DNA of 64,000 nt from positions 1-64,000 of the forward strand of contig CALAXT010000043.1 in the NCBI GenBank assembly GCA_937895435.1, given 5' to 3'. The position numbers were made by a program, and so were the translations under genes. The notes under the pieces are model-generated. The model searched no databases, was not told the origin of the DNA, and worked only from the letters and a program-made list of their open reading frames with translations. Shown here in pieces: positions 18,453-27,547 of the stretch (the first letter of the stretch is position 1; every line of letters begins with the position of its first letter). Origin of the DNA: an uncultured Paracoccaceae bacterium (GTDB taxonomy: Bacteria; Pseudomonadota; Alphaproteobacteria; Rhodobacterales; Rhodobacteraceae).

Positions 18453-19132
18453 CAAAACCCCGGTACTTGGTGGTGTTTGATGTCGATGGCACTTTGGTTG
18501 ATAGCCAAGACCATATTTTGGCTGCGATGTCCTATGCTTTTGGTGCCCAAGGTCTGATCTGTCCGTCCAAGTCCGACGTGCTGGGAATTGTTGGTTTGTC
18601 GCTGCCCGAAGCGCTGGCACGGCTTGCGCCCGATCACCCGGCTCAAACCCAGTCTTTGTTGGTTGAGGGTTATAAAGCCGCATTCAAAAATATGCGCGAG
18701 GCCGGATTGCCCGTGGCGCATGCCCCGCTTTACCCCGGCGCTTTGGCAACCCTGCATGCGCTGGCGGCCCAGCCTGAAACGCTTTTGGGGGTGGCCACGG
18801 GTAAATCTCGGCGGGGATTGGATCAGCTGTTTTTGGCGCATGATTTGGCGGGTATGTTTAGCACTGCACAGGTTGCCGATGATCACCCGTCAAAGCCCCA
18901 TCCGTCAATGCTGCGGCAATGCCTGCGTGACACAGGCGTTGAGGGCCACAACGCCGTGATTGTGGGTGATACGGAATTTGACATGCAGATGGGTGTGGCC
19001 GCCAGTTTTCGCACGGTGGGTGTGGCTTGGGGCTATCACGATACTGCGCGCCTGTATGCCGCTGGTGCCGAGCGGGTGATTGATGATTTTGCCGACCTGA
19101 TGCCGGCGTTGCACGATATGATGGGGGATTGA
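18449..19132 (+). CDS. HAD-superfamily hydrolase (Gph-like phosphatase)
   Basis: 227 aa. Motif I VVFDVDGTLVDS supplies the nucleophile Asp, motif II is GVATGKS, and motif IV is VGDTEFDMQMG. An inserted helical cap follows motif I, as in phosphoglycolate phosphatases. The substrate is unknown. It sits in a tight row crcB-rluC-this-ATP12 with overlapping or abutting ends. Confidence 0.85.
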   Translation: MTKPRYLVVFDVDGTLVDSQDHILAAMSYAFGAQGLICPSKSDVLGIVGLSLPEALARLAPDHPAQTQSLLVEGYKAAFKNMREAGLPVAHAPLYPGALATLHALAAQPETLLGVATGKSRRGLDQLFLAHDLAGMFSTAQVADDHPSKPHPSMLRQCLRDTGVEGHNAVIVGDTEFDMQMGVAASFRTVGVAWGYHDTARLYAAGAERVIDDFADLMPALHDMMGD

Positions 19133-19843
19133 ATGGCGGAATGGGCTCCGAAACGGTTTTGGCAGGCGGCCAGCACACAGGCGGTTGAGGACGGTTTTGG
19201 TGTGACGCTTGATGGGCGGCCCGTAAGAACCCCTGCCAAGCAGCCGCTTGTGGTGCCAAGCCTGCCGTTGGCCCAGATCATTGCGGCGGAATGGGATGCG
19301 CAAGATCAGACAATCCGGCCCGAAACCATGCCATTTACCCGCTCTGCCAATTCAGCCATCGATCGCGTTGCCCCCCAAAGGAGCGAGGTGGTCGATATCA
19401 TAGCCGCTTATGGCGATGCGGACCTGCTGTGCTACCGTGCCCCCCAACCACAGGCGCTTGTCGAGCGTCAGGCCGCTGAATGGGACCCGCTGCTGGCGTG
19501 GTCTGCGGCAACGTTGGGCGCGCATTTGTTGCCCCGCGTTGGGGTGATGCATGCAAAACAGCCGCCAGAAACGCTTGCCGTGTTGCATGATCATGTGCGG
19601 GGGCTGGACCCATTTGTGCTGACTGCCCTGCATGATCTGGTGGCGCTGTCGGGGTCATTGGTGCTGGGATTTGCCGTTTTGCGGGCGCATGTGCGGCCAG
19701 ATGAGGCATGGCGCCTGTCTCGAATCGATGAAGATTGGCAGATCGCACTTTGGGGGACCGATGAAGAGGCCACTGAAATCATCGCCCGCAAGAAGACAGA
19801 TTTTCTGCACGCTGCCCAATTTCATGACTTTTGTGTGAAATAA
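19133..19843 (+). CDS. ATP12-family F1-ATPase assembly chaperone
   Basis: 236 aa, MAEWAPKRFWQAASTQAVEDGF. ATP12 proteins chaperone the F1 alpha subunit during ATP synthase assembly in mitochondria and alphaproteobacteria. The family blocks GRPVRTPAKQPLVVPS, AEWDAQ and ADLLCYRAPQPQALVERQA are present. It begins immediately after the HAD gene stop. Confidence 0.88.
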   Translation: MAEWAPKRFWQAASTQAVEDGFGVTLDGRPVRTPAKQPLVVPSLPLAQIIAAEWDAQDQTIRPETMPFTRSANSAIDRVAPQRSEVVDIIAAYGDADLLCYRAPQPQALVERQAAEWDPLLAWSAATLGAHLLPRVGVMHAKQPPETLAVLHDHVRGLDPFVLTALHDLVALSGSLVLGFAVLRAHVRPDEAWRLSRIDEDWQIALWGTDEEATEIIARKKTDFLHAAQFHDFCVK

Positions 19844-20058
19844 TTACCAAAAGTTGCTCCAACCGTTTAATTTATAGACAAAGCCGACAGAAATGTTCGG
19901 ATTTGCCGCCCCCAAACGATAACGTGAGGCTTGACGCATTCTGTCAAATTGGCACAAGGTCGATCAGTCTGGCGAAGCCCAAACCTGCGCGATAGCGTCC
20001 TTGGGCAGACTGTTCGGCAAAATCGCCCCCTTTGGGGGAAAATCAGGAAGAGGTAATG
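19844..20058 (+). promoter_or_regulatory. aapJ upstream region with a TTGAC-N7-GTCAA dyad
   Basis: A 215-nt gap. A dyad TTGAC/GTCAA lies at 19931-19935/19943-19947 and could be a -35 element with an operator, but no good -10 follows at 17 bp. CCCCC-TTT-GGGGG (20026-20038) forms a small hairpin just before the SD. Regulator unknown. Confidence 0.3.
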
Positions 20059-21075
20059 ATGAAAACGACCATGATATTTGGCACCTTGGTGTCCACAGCA
20101 TTTGCCGCAGGCATCGCCTCGGCATCGACGCTGGATGATGTAAAGGCGCGTGGCGAGCTGGTGTGTGGTGTCAACACTGGTCTTGTTGGTTTCGCAGCGC
20201 CCGATGATTCGGGTGAATGGAAGGGCTTTGACGTCGCGATTTGCCGCGCCGTTGCTGCAGCCGTTCTGGGTGATCAGAGCAAGGTGCGTTTTGTGCCGAC
20301 CTCCAGCCAGACCCGCTTTACCGTTCTTGCTTCGGGCGAAGTTGACATGTTGGTGCGCAACACCACGTGGACCTTCTCGCGCGATGCCGATCTGAAATTC
20401 ACCTTTGCTGGCGTCAACTATTATGACGGTCAGGGCTTCATGGTGAATAAAGACATGGGCATTTCGTCCGCGAAAGAGCTTGATGGCGCAACCGTCTGTA
20501 TCCAGACCGGTACCACCACCGAACTGAACTTGGCCGATTTCTTCAAGGTCAATAACATGTCCTATGAGCCGGTGCCGGTGGAAACCAACGCCGAAGGCCA
20601 GCAGCAGTATCTGGCCCGCGCGTGTGACGTTTACACCACCGACGCGTCAGGTCTGGCTGCCACCCGTGCGACCTTTGCTGATCCGGAAAACCATATCGTT
20701 CTGCCAGAAATCATTTCGAAAGAGCCTCTGGGGCCGTTGGTGCGCCATGGCGATGACCAGTGGGCCGATATCGTAATGTGGACCCTGAACGCCCTGGTTG
20801 CTGCCGAAGAATACGGCGTGACCTCGGCCAATTTGGAAGAGCTGTCAAAAAGCTCGCCAAACCCAGAAATCAAGCGTTTGCTGGGCTCCGAAGGTGAACT
20901 GGGCGCCATGCTGGGCCTGGATGCAACTTGGGCCAAGCGCGCCATTGCAGCCAACGGCAACTATGGTGAAATCTTTGCTGCAACCATCGGCGAATCGACC
21001 CCGATCGCTCTGGCCCGTGGCTTGAACGCTCAGTGGACCCAGGGTGGTTTGCTCTACACCCCGCCGTTCCGCTAA
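20059..21075 (+). CDS. aapJ: General L-amino-acid ABC transporter, periplasmic binding protein
   Basis: 338 aa with a signal peptide (MKTTMIFGTLVSTAFAAG, likely cut after ASA before STLDD). Solute-binding family 3 fold: GELVCGVNTGLVGFA, WKGFDVAICRAVAAA and the TTSG-like region LDGATVCIQTGTTTEL. It corresponds to AapJ of Rhizobium and BztA of R. capsulatus, which bind a broad range of L-amino acids. ATG codons at 20056 and 20059 both fit; AGAGG spacing favours 20059. First gene of aapJQMP. Confidence 0.94.
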   Translation: MKTTMIFGTLVSTAFAAGIASASTLDDVKARGELVCGVNTGLVGFAAPDDSGEWKGFDVAICRAVAAAVLGDQSKVRFVPTSSQTRFTVLASGEVDMLVRNTTWTFSRDADLKFTFAGVNYYDGQGFMVNKDMGISSAKELDGATVCIQTGTTTELNLADFFKVNNMSYEPVPVETNAEGQQQYLARACDVYTTDASGLAATRATFADPENHIVLPEIISKEPLGPLVRHGDDQWADIVMWTLNALVAAEEYGVTSANLEELSKSSPNPEIKRLLGSEGELGAMLGLDATWAKRAIAANGNYGEIFAATIGESTPIALARGLNAQWTQGGLLYTPPFR

Positions 21076-21086
21076 GATCTGATTAT

Positions 21087-21115
21087 GGGGCGTGCCTTTT
21101 GGTGCGCCCCTTTTT
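21087..21115 (+). terminator. Intercistronic terminator between aapJ and aapQ
   Basis: GGGGCGTGCC-TTTT-GGTGCGCCCC followed by TTTTT: a 10-bp stem with one G-U pair and a U-run. Its place between the binding-protein gene and the permease genes fits partial termination that yields more binding protein than membrane subunits. Confidence 0.75.
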
Positions 21116-21197
21116 CTTGGGGGCGCAAGCTGCCCAAAACCCCTGCCTGCGACATTGCGCGGGTTTGTGACCCACGGCAGGCCCAAAGGATACAGAA

Positions 21198-22451
21198 ATG
21201 GCATCTCTACCCGACGCCAATCAGGGCGAATTTCGTCTAGGCATGCTCTTTTACGATACGCGATATCGGTCTTTGACCATTCAGGTCATCTTTTTCATGT
21301 TGTTCATGGCGGGCGCTGCCTGGTTGGTGAACAATGTGATCGAAAACCTGCGAATTCTTGGAAAAGACTTTGATTTCGGTTTTCTGACTGTGCGCGCAGG
21401 TTATGATATTAACCAGCGCCTCGTTGAATATTCCAATGACAGCACCCACGCGCGGGCGATGTTGATTGGGCTTTTGAACACGCTTTTGTTGGCGTTTCTG
21501 GCCTGTATCACAGCCACCATTGTTGGCATCTTGGCCGGGGTTCTGCGGCTTTCAAAAAACTGGGTCGTGGCGCGTCTGATGACGCTCTACGTTGAAACGT
21601 TCCGCAATGTTCCGCTGCTTTTGTGGATTTTGCTGGTGAATGCGATCATGACCGAAAGCATGCCATCGCCGCGTGACTTTCGCGGTGCAGATGCGACGGC
21701 ATCGATGATGCTGAACGATTCGGTTGCGGTGACGAACCGGGGTATCTATGTGCCCGAGCCGCTCTTTACCAACAGCCTTGGAAATATTGATATTGGTATA
21801 TTTTTGATCAGCATTGATCTGCTGGCTGTGTTGGCGGCGGTGTATGTTGGCATTTATATCAACCGAGCCGTGTTGCGCCGTGCGACGCGTATCCAGCACG
21901 AAACAGGTGTGCGTCCGACCACATGGTGGCAATCGGTGCTGCTGATCGCGGGCATCCCGCTGGTTTTGCTTGCCCTGTTGGGCTTTCATCTGGGCTATCC
22001 TGAGATGAAAGGTTTTAACTTTTCAGGCGGCATTCATCTGCGCAACTCACTGCTTGCGATGTGGATTGCGCTGACACTCTACACCGGTGCCTTTATCGCT
22101 GAGATCGTGCGGGCCGGTATTTTGGCAATTTCGCGCGGACAATCCGAAGCATCTTTTGCGCTTGGTATGCAGCCAGGGCGGACGATGCAGCTTGTGGTGC
22201 TGCCCCAAGCGCTGCGCGTGATTATTCCGCCGTTGATTTCGCAGTATTTGAACATCACCAAGAACACGTCGCTGGCGCTGGCCGTGGGCTATATGGATCT
22301 GCGTTCAACGCTTGGGGGCACCACGATCAATGTCACCGGGCGTGAGCTTGAAGGTATGATGTTGATGATGCTGGTTTATCTGGTCATCAGCTTGATCATT
22401 TCTGGTGCGATGAATTTCTATAACACGCGCGTTCAATTAAGGAGCCGGTGA
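21198..22451 (+). CDS. aapQ: General L-amino-acid ABC transporter permease AapQ
   Basis: 417 aa, with an N-terminal helix then a His/Glu/Gln/Arg-type permease domain. The ABC-contacting EAA loop is near RGQSEASFALGMQPGRTMQL; GAFIAEIVRAGI precedes it. Unusually large size for the family is normal for Aap/Bzt permeases. AGGATA precedes the ATG. aapM starts 1 nt after the stop. Confidence 0.94.
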   Translation: MASLPDANQGEFRLGMLFYDTRYRSLTIQVIFFMLFMAGAAWLVNNVIENLRILGKDFDFGFLTVRAGYDINQRLVEYSNDSTHARAMLIGLLNTLLLAFLACITATIVGILAGVLRLSKNWVVARLMTLYVETFRNVPLLLWILLVNAIMTESMPSPRDFRGADATASMMLNDSVAVTNRGIYVPEPLFTNSLGNIDIGIFLISIDLLAVLAAVYVGIYINRAVLRRATRIQHETGVRPTTWWQSVLLIAGIPLVLLALLGFHLGYPEMKGFNFSGGIHLRNSLLAMWIALTLYTGAFIAEIVRAGILAISRGQSEASFALGMQPGRTMQLVVLPQALRVIIPPLISQYLNITKNTSLALAVGYMDLRSTLGGTTINVTGRELEGMMLMMLVYLVISLIISGAMNFYNTRVQLRSR

Positions 22452-22452
22452 C

Positions 22453-23742
22453 ATGACAGCTTTGCCTGGCCCTTATGTTCGTACCGAAATGCTGCCGCAG
22501 CAACCCCCGCCCATTGGGCAAGCCGGGTTGTTGCGGTGGGTTCGGGAAAACCTGTTTTCCAGCGTGCTGAATGCCACATTGACGCTTGTCACGATTTTGG
22601 TCGTGTTCTCTTTAGTGCGCCACATGTTGCCTTGGTTTGCAAATTCTGTCTGGACGGCGGGCAGTTTGACCGAGTGCCGTGAGATGTTGGATGGCAAAAC
22701 GGGTGCCTGCTTTTCGGTGGTTGCTGATCGGTGGAACCAAATGGTCTTTGGTTTTTACCCGGTTGAACTTTACTGGCGGCCGATCTTGGCGGTGGTTCTT
22801 TTGTTGGCTGCGCTTGCGCCTATGCTCTTTTCGGGCGTACCGCGGCAGCTTTTATGGTTTTCGGTGTTTTACCCGGCGGTTGCCGTTTGGCTGCTTTGGG
22901 GTGGGTCGCTCTGGGGGCCGATTCTGGCGACTGTTGGCTTTGGCATTGCCTTTATGGTTTATCAAAGTGTGGCGCGGTTGCAGGCCCTGTTGGCGGCGCC
23001 ATTGGCCCTGCTGTCCTTGATGGTGTGGTGGCTGTGGGGCGTGGGCCTTGTGGCCGGTGTTGCACAATCAATTGTGCCGCTGGATCTGACCGAGGTGCGG
23101 TCGCATGAATTTGGCGGCTTTATGCTATCGGTCGTGATTGGGGTTACGGGCATTGCGCTGTCTTTGCCGATGGGGATCTTGTTGGCGCTGGGGCGCAAGT
23201 CAGATCTGTTTTTGATTCGCACCGTTTGTATTGGCTTTATTGAGTTCATTCGCGGTGTTCCGCTGATCACGCTGTTGTTTACGGCCTCGACGCTTCTGAA
23301 CTATTTTTTGCCGCCCAATACCAACTTTGATATTACGCTGCGCGTGATCATCATGGTGACGATCTTTGCCGCTGCTTACATGGCAGAGGTGATCCGCGGT
23401 GGCCTGTCGGCGTTGCCGACCGGGCAGTATGAGGCGGCGGATGCGCTGGGCCTGAATTACTGGAAAGCACAGCGCCTGATCATCATGCCACAGGCGTTGA
23501 AAATATCGATCCCGGGGATCGTGAATACCTTTATTGGTTTGTTTAAAGATACCACCTTGGTGATCTTTATCGGCCTGTTGGACCCACTGGGCCTGACAAA
23601 TTCAATCCGTGCTGATGTCAATTGGAACGGAATTTACTGGGAACTCTTCCTGTTTGTAGGGGTGATGTTCTTTATCGTCTGTTTCAGCATGTCGCGGTAC
23701 TCGATGTATCTGGAACGCCGCTTGAAAACCGACCACCTATAG
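22453..23742 (+). CDS. aapM: General L-amino-acid ABC transporter permease AapM
   Basis: 429 aa. Membrane permease partner of AapQ, with an EAA loop around TGQYEAADALGLNYWKAQRL and the preceding AAYMAEVIRGGLSALP. Several extra N-terminal helices are typical. AAGGAG precedes the start at good spacing. aapP follows closely. Confidence 0.94.
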   Translation: MTALPGPYVRTEMLPQQPPPIGQAGLLRWVRENLFSSVLNATLTLVTILVVFSLVRHMLPWFANSVWTAGSLTECREMLDGKTGACFSVVADRWNQMVFGFYPVELYWRPILAVVLLLAALAPMLFSGVPRQLLWFSVFYPAVAVWLLWGGSLWGPILATVGFGIAFMVYQSVARLQALLAAPLALLSLMVWWLWGVGLVAGVAQSIVPLDLTEVRSHEFGGFMLSVVIGVTGIALSLPMGILLALGRKSDLFLIRTVCIGFIEFIRGVPLITLLFTASTLLNYFLPPNTNFDITLRVIIMVTIFAAAYMAEVIRGGLSALPTGQYEAADALGLNYWKAQRLIIMPQALKISIPGIVNTFIGLFKDTTLVIFIGLLDPLGLTNSIRADVNWNGIYWELFLFVGVMFFIVCFSMSRYSMYLERRLKTDHL

Positions 23743-23751
23743 GAAATGCCC

Positions 23752-24531
23752 ATGTCACAAGCCACAGCAGAAAAGCCTGCCTTGCCGATCAGCACCGAGG
23801 TCGCGGTTGAAATTGCCAGCATGAATAAATGGTACGGCAGCTTTCACGTGCTGCGCGATATCAACATGACGGTCATGACCGGCGAGCGGATCGTGATTTG
23901 TGGGCCCTCTGGTTCGGGCAAATCGACGCTGATCCGCTGCATCAATCGCTTAGAGGAACATCAGTCGGGGCGTATCACTGTTGATGGCACCGAACTGACG
24001 TCTGATCTGAAAAACATTGATAAAGTACGGTCTGAAGTGGGGATGGTGTTTCAACACTTTAACCTGTTTCCGCATCTGACCATTTTAGAAAATTGTACAC
24101 TTGCTCCGATCTGGGTTCGCAATGTTCCCAAGAAAGAGGCTGAGGAAGTGGCGATGCATTTTCTGGAAAAGGTCAAGATCCCTGAACAGGCTATGAAATA
24201 TCCCGGTCAGTTATCAGGGGGCCAGCAGCAGCGGGTGGCGATTGCGCGAAGCCTGTGCATGAAGCCGCGTATAATGCTGTTTGATGAACCGACTTCGGCA
24301 CTTGATCCTGAGATGATCAAAGAAGTTCTGGACACGATGATCGAGCTTGCCGAAGAGGGCATGACCATGCTGTGCGTGACCCATGAAATGGGCTTTGCCC
24401 AAGCGGTTGCCAATCGCGTGGTCTTTATGGATCAGGGTCAGATTGTTGAGCAGAACACCCCTAAAGAGTTCTTCAATAATCCACAATCAGATCGGACAAA
24501 GCTGTTTTTAAGCCAGATTCTTGGTCATTAA
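23752..24531 (+). CDS. aapP: General L-amino-acid ABC transporter ATPase AapP
   Basis: 259 aa. Walker [11 protein letters not shown]-loop [10 protein letters not shown], signature LSGGQQQR, Walker [13 protein letters not shown] and H-switch VTHEM are complete. The protein energises AapQM. ATG codons at 23746 and 23752 are possible; AGGAA directly abuts the first, so 23752 is preferred. It ends 9 nt from the convergent sixA-like gene. Confidence 0.95.
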   Translation: MSQATAEKPALPISTEVAVEIASMNKWYGSFHVLRDINMTVMTGERIVICGPSGSGKSTLIRCINRLEEHQSGRITVDGTELTSDLKNIDKVRSEVGMVFQHFNLFPHLTILENCTLAPIWVRNVPKKEAEEVAMHFLEKVKIPEQAMKYPGQLSGGQQQRVAIARSLCMKPRIMLFDEPTSALDPEMIKEVLDTMIELAEEGMTMLCVTHEMGFAQAVANRVVFMDQGQIVEQNTPKEFFNNPQSDRTKLFLSQILGH

Positions 24532-24540
24532 GCACGTGGC

Positions 24541-25059
24541 CTAGTCTTGGGGCGTTTCCAGGGCTCGGGGCATTACAAAATCAAGCAAACTTGCTGTGCT
24601 GGGGGTCGCGTCGGCCCATTTGTTGGCAGAAAACTCCAGCACAGTCGTGGCCCCAGTTGGGTAATGCGCAAATTCGGTCGAACGAGGGGGGTGGGCCAAA
24701 AGGCGGGTGGCCAGTTCGGCGATGCCAGGATTATGGGCCACTACCATCAAGGTTTGGGCGGTTTGCGGCGTGATGGTGCCCCAGATCTGATCGGGGTTGG
24801 CATTGTAAAGCGCGGGCAAGACCTGCACTGAGGCCTGCCCACCCAAGGCGCTGGCGGCAAGACCTGCCCATGTTTGGCGCGTGCGCAGTGCATCAGAACA
24901 CAAGACCTGATCGGGCTGATATCCGCGGCTGTGCAGCCATTCTCCCAAAAGTTGGGCCGCGTGGCGGCCGCGAGCGTTTAACGGGCGATCATGATCCGAG
25001 AGGGTGGCATCTTGCCAATCAGACTTCGTGTGACGCATCAATATAAGGCGCAGGGTCAT
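24541..25059 (-). CDS. sixA: SixA-like histidine phosphatase
   Basis: 172 aa, MTLRLILMRHTKSDW. The RH nucleophile motif (R9-H10) and the VAHNPGIAEL segment with the second catalytic His define the phosphoglycerate-mutase/SixA superfamily. SixA removes phosphate from phosphohistidine domains in E. coli; the substrate here is not known. The start at 25059 overlaps the upstream Fe-S gene by 4 nt (ATGA), so the two are coupled. Confidence 0.8.
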   Translation of the reverse strand: MTLRLILMRHTKSDWQDATLSDHDRPLNARGRHAAQLLGEWLHSRGYQPDQVLCSDALRTRQTWAGLAASALGGQASVQVLPALYNANPDQIWGTITPQTAQTLMVVAHNPGIAELATRLLAHPPRSTEFAHYPTGATTVLEFSANKWADATPSTASLLDFVMPRALETPQD

Positions 25060-25730
25060 TTTTTGAACTGCCGCATATGAAAGGACGATTGAGCCGCAAG
25101 CCTGCCATATCTTTGTGATACCGGGCAAGCCCCGCGTGCGAGGCAACCCCCATCCATACAGGCCTGCCCCTCTGCGGTGCCCAAATGCGTTTGACAAACA
25201 TCAACATTATATCCTGTTGGCCGCCCGGCATTGATGGGCCCCAACGCCTGAACTGGGCAGGCTGTCAGGCACGGTTTTTGTGCGCAGCCATCACAGGGTG
25301 AGGCGGCGTTTGGGGGTGCGATATCCAACCGCGCGGTAAGCGCTAAAGCCCCACGATACGAGACGTGTAGCCCCGCCGTATCATGCACCAAGAAATGAAC
25401 TGGGGCCGCAAAAGCCCGACCGCTGCGCAAAGCCCAGCTGTAGAAAGGATGAAAGGGTTTGCCACCAAACGGGAACAGAGGCTGGGTGTCGTGCCCCAGT
25501 TGTTCCGCGATTTTTCCGATGACACGCGTCGACCAACGATCCATCGGGTTGGGCTGTCCGTCGCACGCTTCGGGGCTTTGTGTAAAATGCGCCCAAAATC
25601 CCGGTTCTGCCGGGCCCAAGAGCACCAAGGTTTGCACCTCGGGGGGCAGTCGGTCACTGGCGTTGGGGTGGAATGTCCCCATAATTTCCAGCTGCGCTGC
25701 TGCCGCCAGCGCAGAAATGTCAGCAATCAC
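25056..25730 (-). CDS. Ferredoxin-like Fe-S protein of unknown function
   Basis: 224 aa. The C-terminal third carries a Cys cluster SPCDGCAQKPCLTACPVQAL (C-x2-C-x4-C-x3-CP), which suits a [4Fe-4S] centre, and a further set in QACMDGGCLARGACPVS. The layout recalls the ferredoxin part of epoxyqueuosine reductase without its cobalamin domain. It lies 4 nt behind argB and overlaps sixA, suggesting an argB-FeS-sixA operon. No function can be assigned. Confidence 0.75.
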   Translation of the reverse strand: MIADISALAAAAQLEIMGTFHPNASDRLPPEVQTLVLLGPAEPGFWAHFTQSPEACDGQPNPMDRWSTRVIGKIAEQLGHDTQPLFPFGGKPFHPFYSWALRSGRAFAAPVHFLVHDTAGLHVSYRGALALTARLDIAPPNAASPCDGCAQKPCLTACPVQALGPINAGRPTGYNVDVCQTHLGTAEGQACMDGGCLARGACPVSQRYGRLAAQSSFHMRQFKK

Positions 25731-25734
25731 AGCG

Positions 25735-26634
25735 CTATTCTGCAGGGCGCGGTTTAACCCGCGGCGCGGTGGAGCGGATCAGACTGCCAGCCCCCAGATC
25801 GGTGAACAGTTCCAGCAGGCAGGCGTTTGAAATCCGGCCGTCCAAAATAACAACGGCGCGCACGCCCCCCTCAATCGCGGCCAGTGCAGTTTCAGTTTTA
25901 GGGATCATACCACCGGCAATAACCCCACGATCGGTCAAATCGCGCACCTGAGTGGGGGTCAGCTGGGTAACAACAGCGCCGGTTTCATCTTTCACCCCAG
26001 CGACATCGGTCAGCAGCAGCAGGCGGTCGGCCTGCAGCGCGGCTGCAATGGCCCCGGCGGCGGTATCGCCGTTCACATTATAAGTTTCACCTGCATCAGG
26101 GCCGGTGCCAATGGGGGCCACCACTGGGATAATCCCTGCCGCAAACATATCGCGCAGAACCTGCACATTTATTTGCACTGGCCGGCCCACAAAGCCCAGT
26201 TCCGGGTCATCTGGTTCGCAAACCATCAGATTATCGTCTTTGCCAGAAATGCCGATGGCGCGGCCACCCTCTTGAGTAATGGCTTGCACGATGCGGCTGT
26301 TGACTTGGCCCGACAGAACCATCTCAACCACTTCGATCGCGGCGGCATCGGTAACGCGTTTGCCATTTATGAAATGTGATTTGATCCCCAGCCGTTCTAG
26401 CAGCGTGTTGATCATTGGCCCACCGCCATGCACCACAACCGGGTTCACCCCCACTTGGCGCATCAACACGACATCACGGGCAAATTCAGCCATTGCGGCA
26501 TCATCACCCATGGCGTTGCCACCAAATTTTATCACAACGATGGCCCCAACATACCGCTGCAGATAGGGCAGCGCCTCGGACAGGGTTCTGGCGGTGGCGA
26601 TTGGGTCACGCATCATGGCAAGCTGCTTTTTCAT
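25735..26634 (-). CDS. argB: Acetylglutamate kinase
   Basis: 299 aa. It phosphorylates N-acetyl-L-glutamate in arginine biosynthesis. The amino-acid-kinase fold is shown by [30 protein letters not shown] and the ATP-side [11 protein letters not shown]. It is the first gene of the minus-strand trio with the Fe-S protein and the SixA-like phosphatase. Confidence 0.95.
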   Translation of the reverse strand: MKKQLAMMRDPIATARTLSEALPYLQRYVGAIVVIKFGGNAMGDDAAMAEFARDVVLMRQVGVNPVVVHGGGPMINTLLERLGIKSHFINGKRVTDAAAIEVVEMVLSGQVNSRIVQAITQEGGRAIGISGKDDNLMVCEPDDPELGFVGRPVQINVQVLRDMFAAGIIPVVAPIGTGPDAGETYNVNGDTAAGAIAAALQADRLLLLTDVAGVKDETGAVVTQLTPTQVRDLTDRGVIAGGMIPKTETALAAIEGGVRAVVILDGRISNACLLELFTDLGAGSLIRSTAPRVKPRPAE

Positions 26635-26783
26635 CTGGGGTCTCGGGGTCGGGTGGATGCAGCTTTGCTAGCGGCTTTGATCCGCCCTGCCAAGCCCGAC
26701 CTGAAACAGACTGCTTGCAGCTCTGCACAATCAGGCTAAGGCTAGGCGGCAGAGATAACACGGGGCAGTTTGCGGGGGCAGGC

Positions 26784-27518
26784 ATGACAGATCGGCAAAA
26801 GACACTGGTGTTGACTGGGGCAAGCCGCGGCATCGGGCATGCAACGGTTAAACGCTTTTCGTCCGAGGGCTGGCGGGTGCTGACATGTTCGCGTCAACCT
26901 TTTGATGCGCGCTGCCCTTGGCCGGGTGGTGAAGAAAACCATATTCAGCTTGATCTGGCCTCACCAAACAAGACGATTGAGGCGATTGAGGTGATTCGTG
27001 AAAAATTGGATGGTCAACTGGATGCGTTGGTTAACAACGCCGGCATTTCACCCAAAGGCTCTGATGGTGCGCGGCTGAACACGCTGGAAACTGATTTGCG
27101 CACCTGGGGGCAGGTCTTTCATGTGAATTTCTTTTCATCGGTCATTTTGGCGCGGGGGTTGCGGCATGAACTGGCGGCAGCGAAAGGATCGGTGGTGAAT
27201 GTTACCTCAATCGCGGGGGTGCGGGTGCATCCGTTTGCGGGTGCCGCTTATGCGACCTCAAAGGCGGCGCTGGCCGCGTTGACACGCGAGATGGCACATG
27301 ATTTCGGCCCCCTGGGTGTGCGGGTGAACGCCATTGCCCCGGGTGAGGTCGAAACGGCAATTTTGTCGCCTGGCACTGATAAAATCGTCGAAAAACTGCC
27401 AATGCGCCGCTTGGGCCAGCCCTCTGAAGTGGCGGCGGCGATCTTTTTTCTGTGTTCCGACGAATCAAGCTATATTTCAGGCACCGAGATAGAGGTGAAT
27501 GGTGCCCAACATGTCTGA
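26784..27518 (+). CDS. Short-chain dehydrogenase/reductase
   Basis: 244 aa from MTDRQKTLVLTGASRGIG. Cofactor motif TGASRGIG near residue 11, NNAG motif at VNNAGISPKG, and the catalytic Ser-Tyr-Lys with YATSK are intact; the C-terminus ends SGTEIEVNGAQ. The substrate is unknown. The frame is open upstream to 26415, across argB, but the family start and GGGGGCAGGC spacing support 26784. Confidence 0.88.
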   Translation: MTDRQKTLVLTGASRGIGHATVKRFSSEGWRVLTCSRQPFDARCPWPGGEENHIQLDLASPNKTIEAIEVIREKLDGQLDALVNNAGISPKGSDGARLNTLETDLRTWGQVFHVNFFSSVILARGLRHELAAAKGSVVNVTSIAGVRVHPFAGAAYATSKAALAALTREMAHDFGPLGVRVNAIAPGEVETAILSPGTDKIVEKLPMRRLGQPSEVAAAIFFLCSDESSYISGTEIEVNGAQHV

Positions 27519-27526
27519 CGATGAAG

Positions 27527-27547
27527 GGGTGCTGGCTTAAAGCACCC
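27527..27547. terminator. Hairpin at the convergent SDR/LysR ends
   Basis: GGGTGCT-GGCTTAA-AGCACCC, a 7-bp perfect stem 8 nt beyond the SDR stop that contains the last codons and stop of the LysR gene. No U-tract on either side; it may still serve both 3' ends. Confidence 0.45.

Noticed and set aside
26415-26783. 123-codon extension of the SDR gene, antisense to argB
   Set aside because: The SDR family begins immediately before TGASRGIG; the extension overlaps argB and has no homology.
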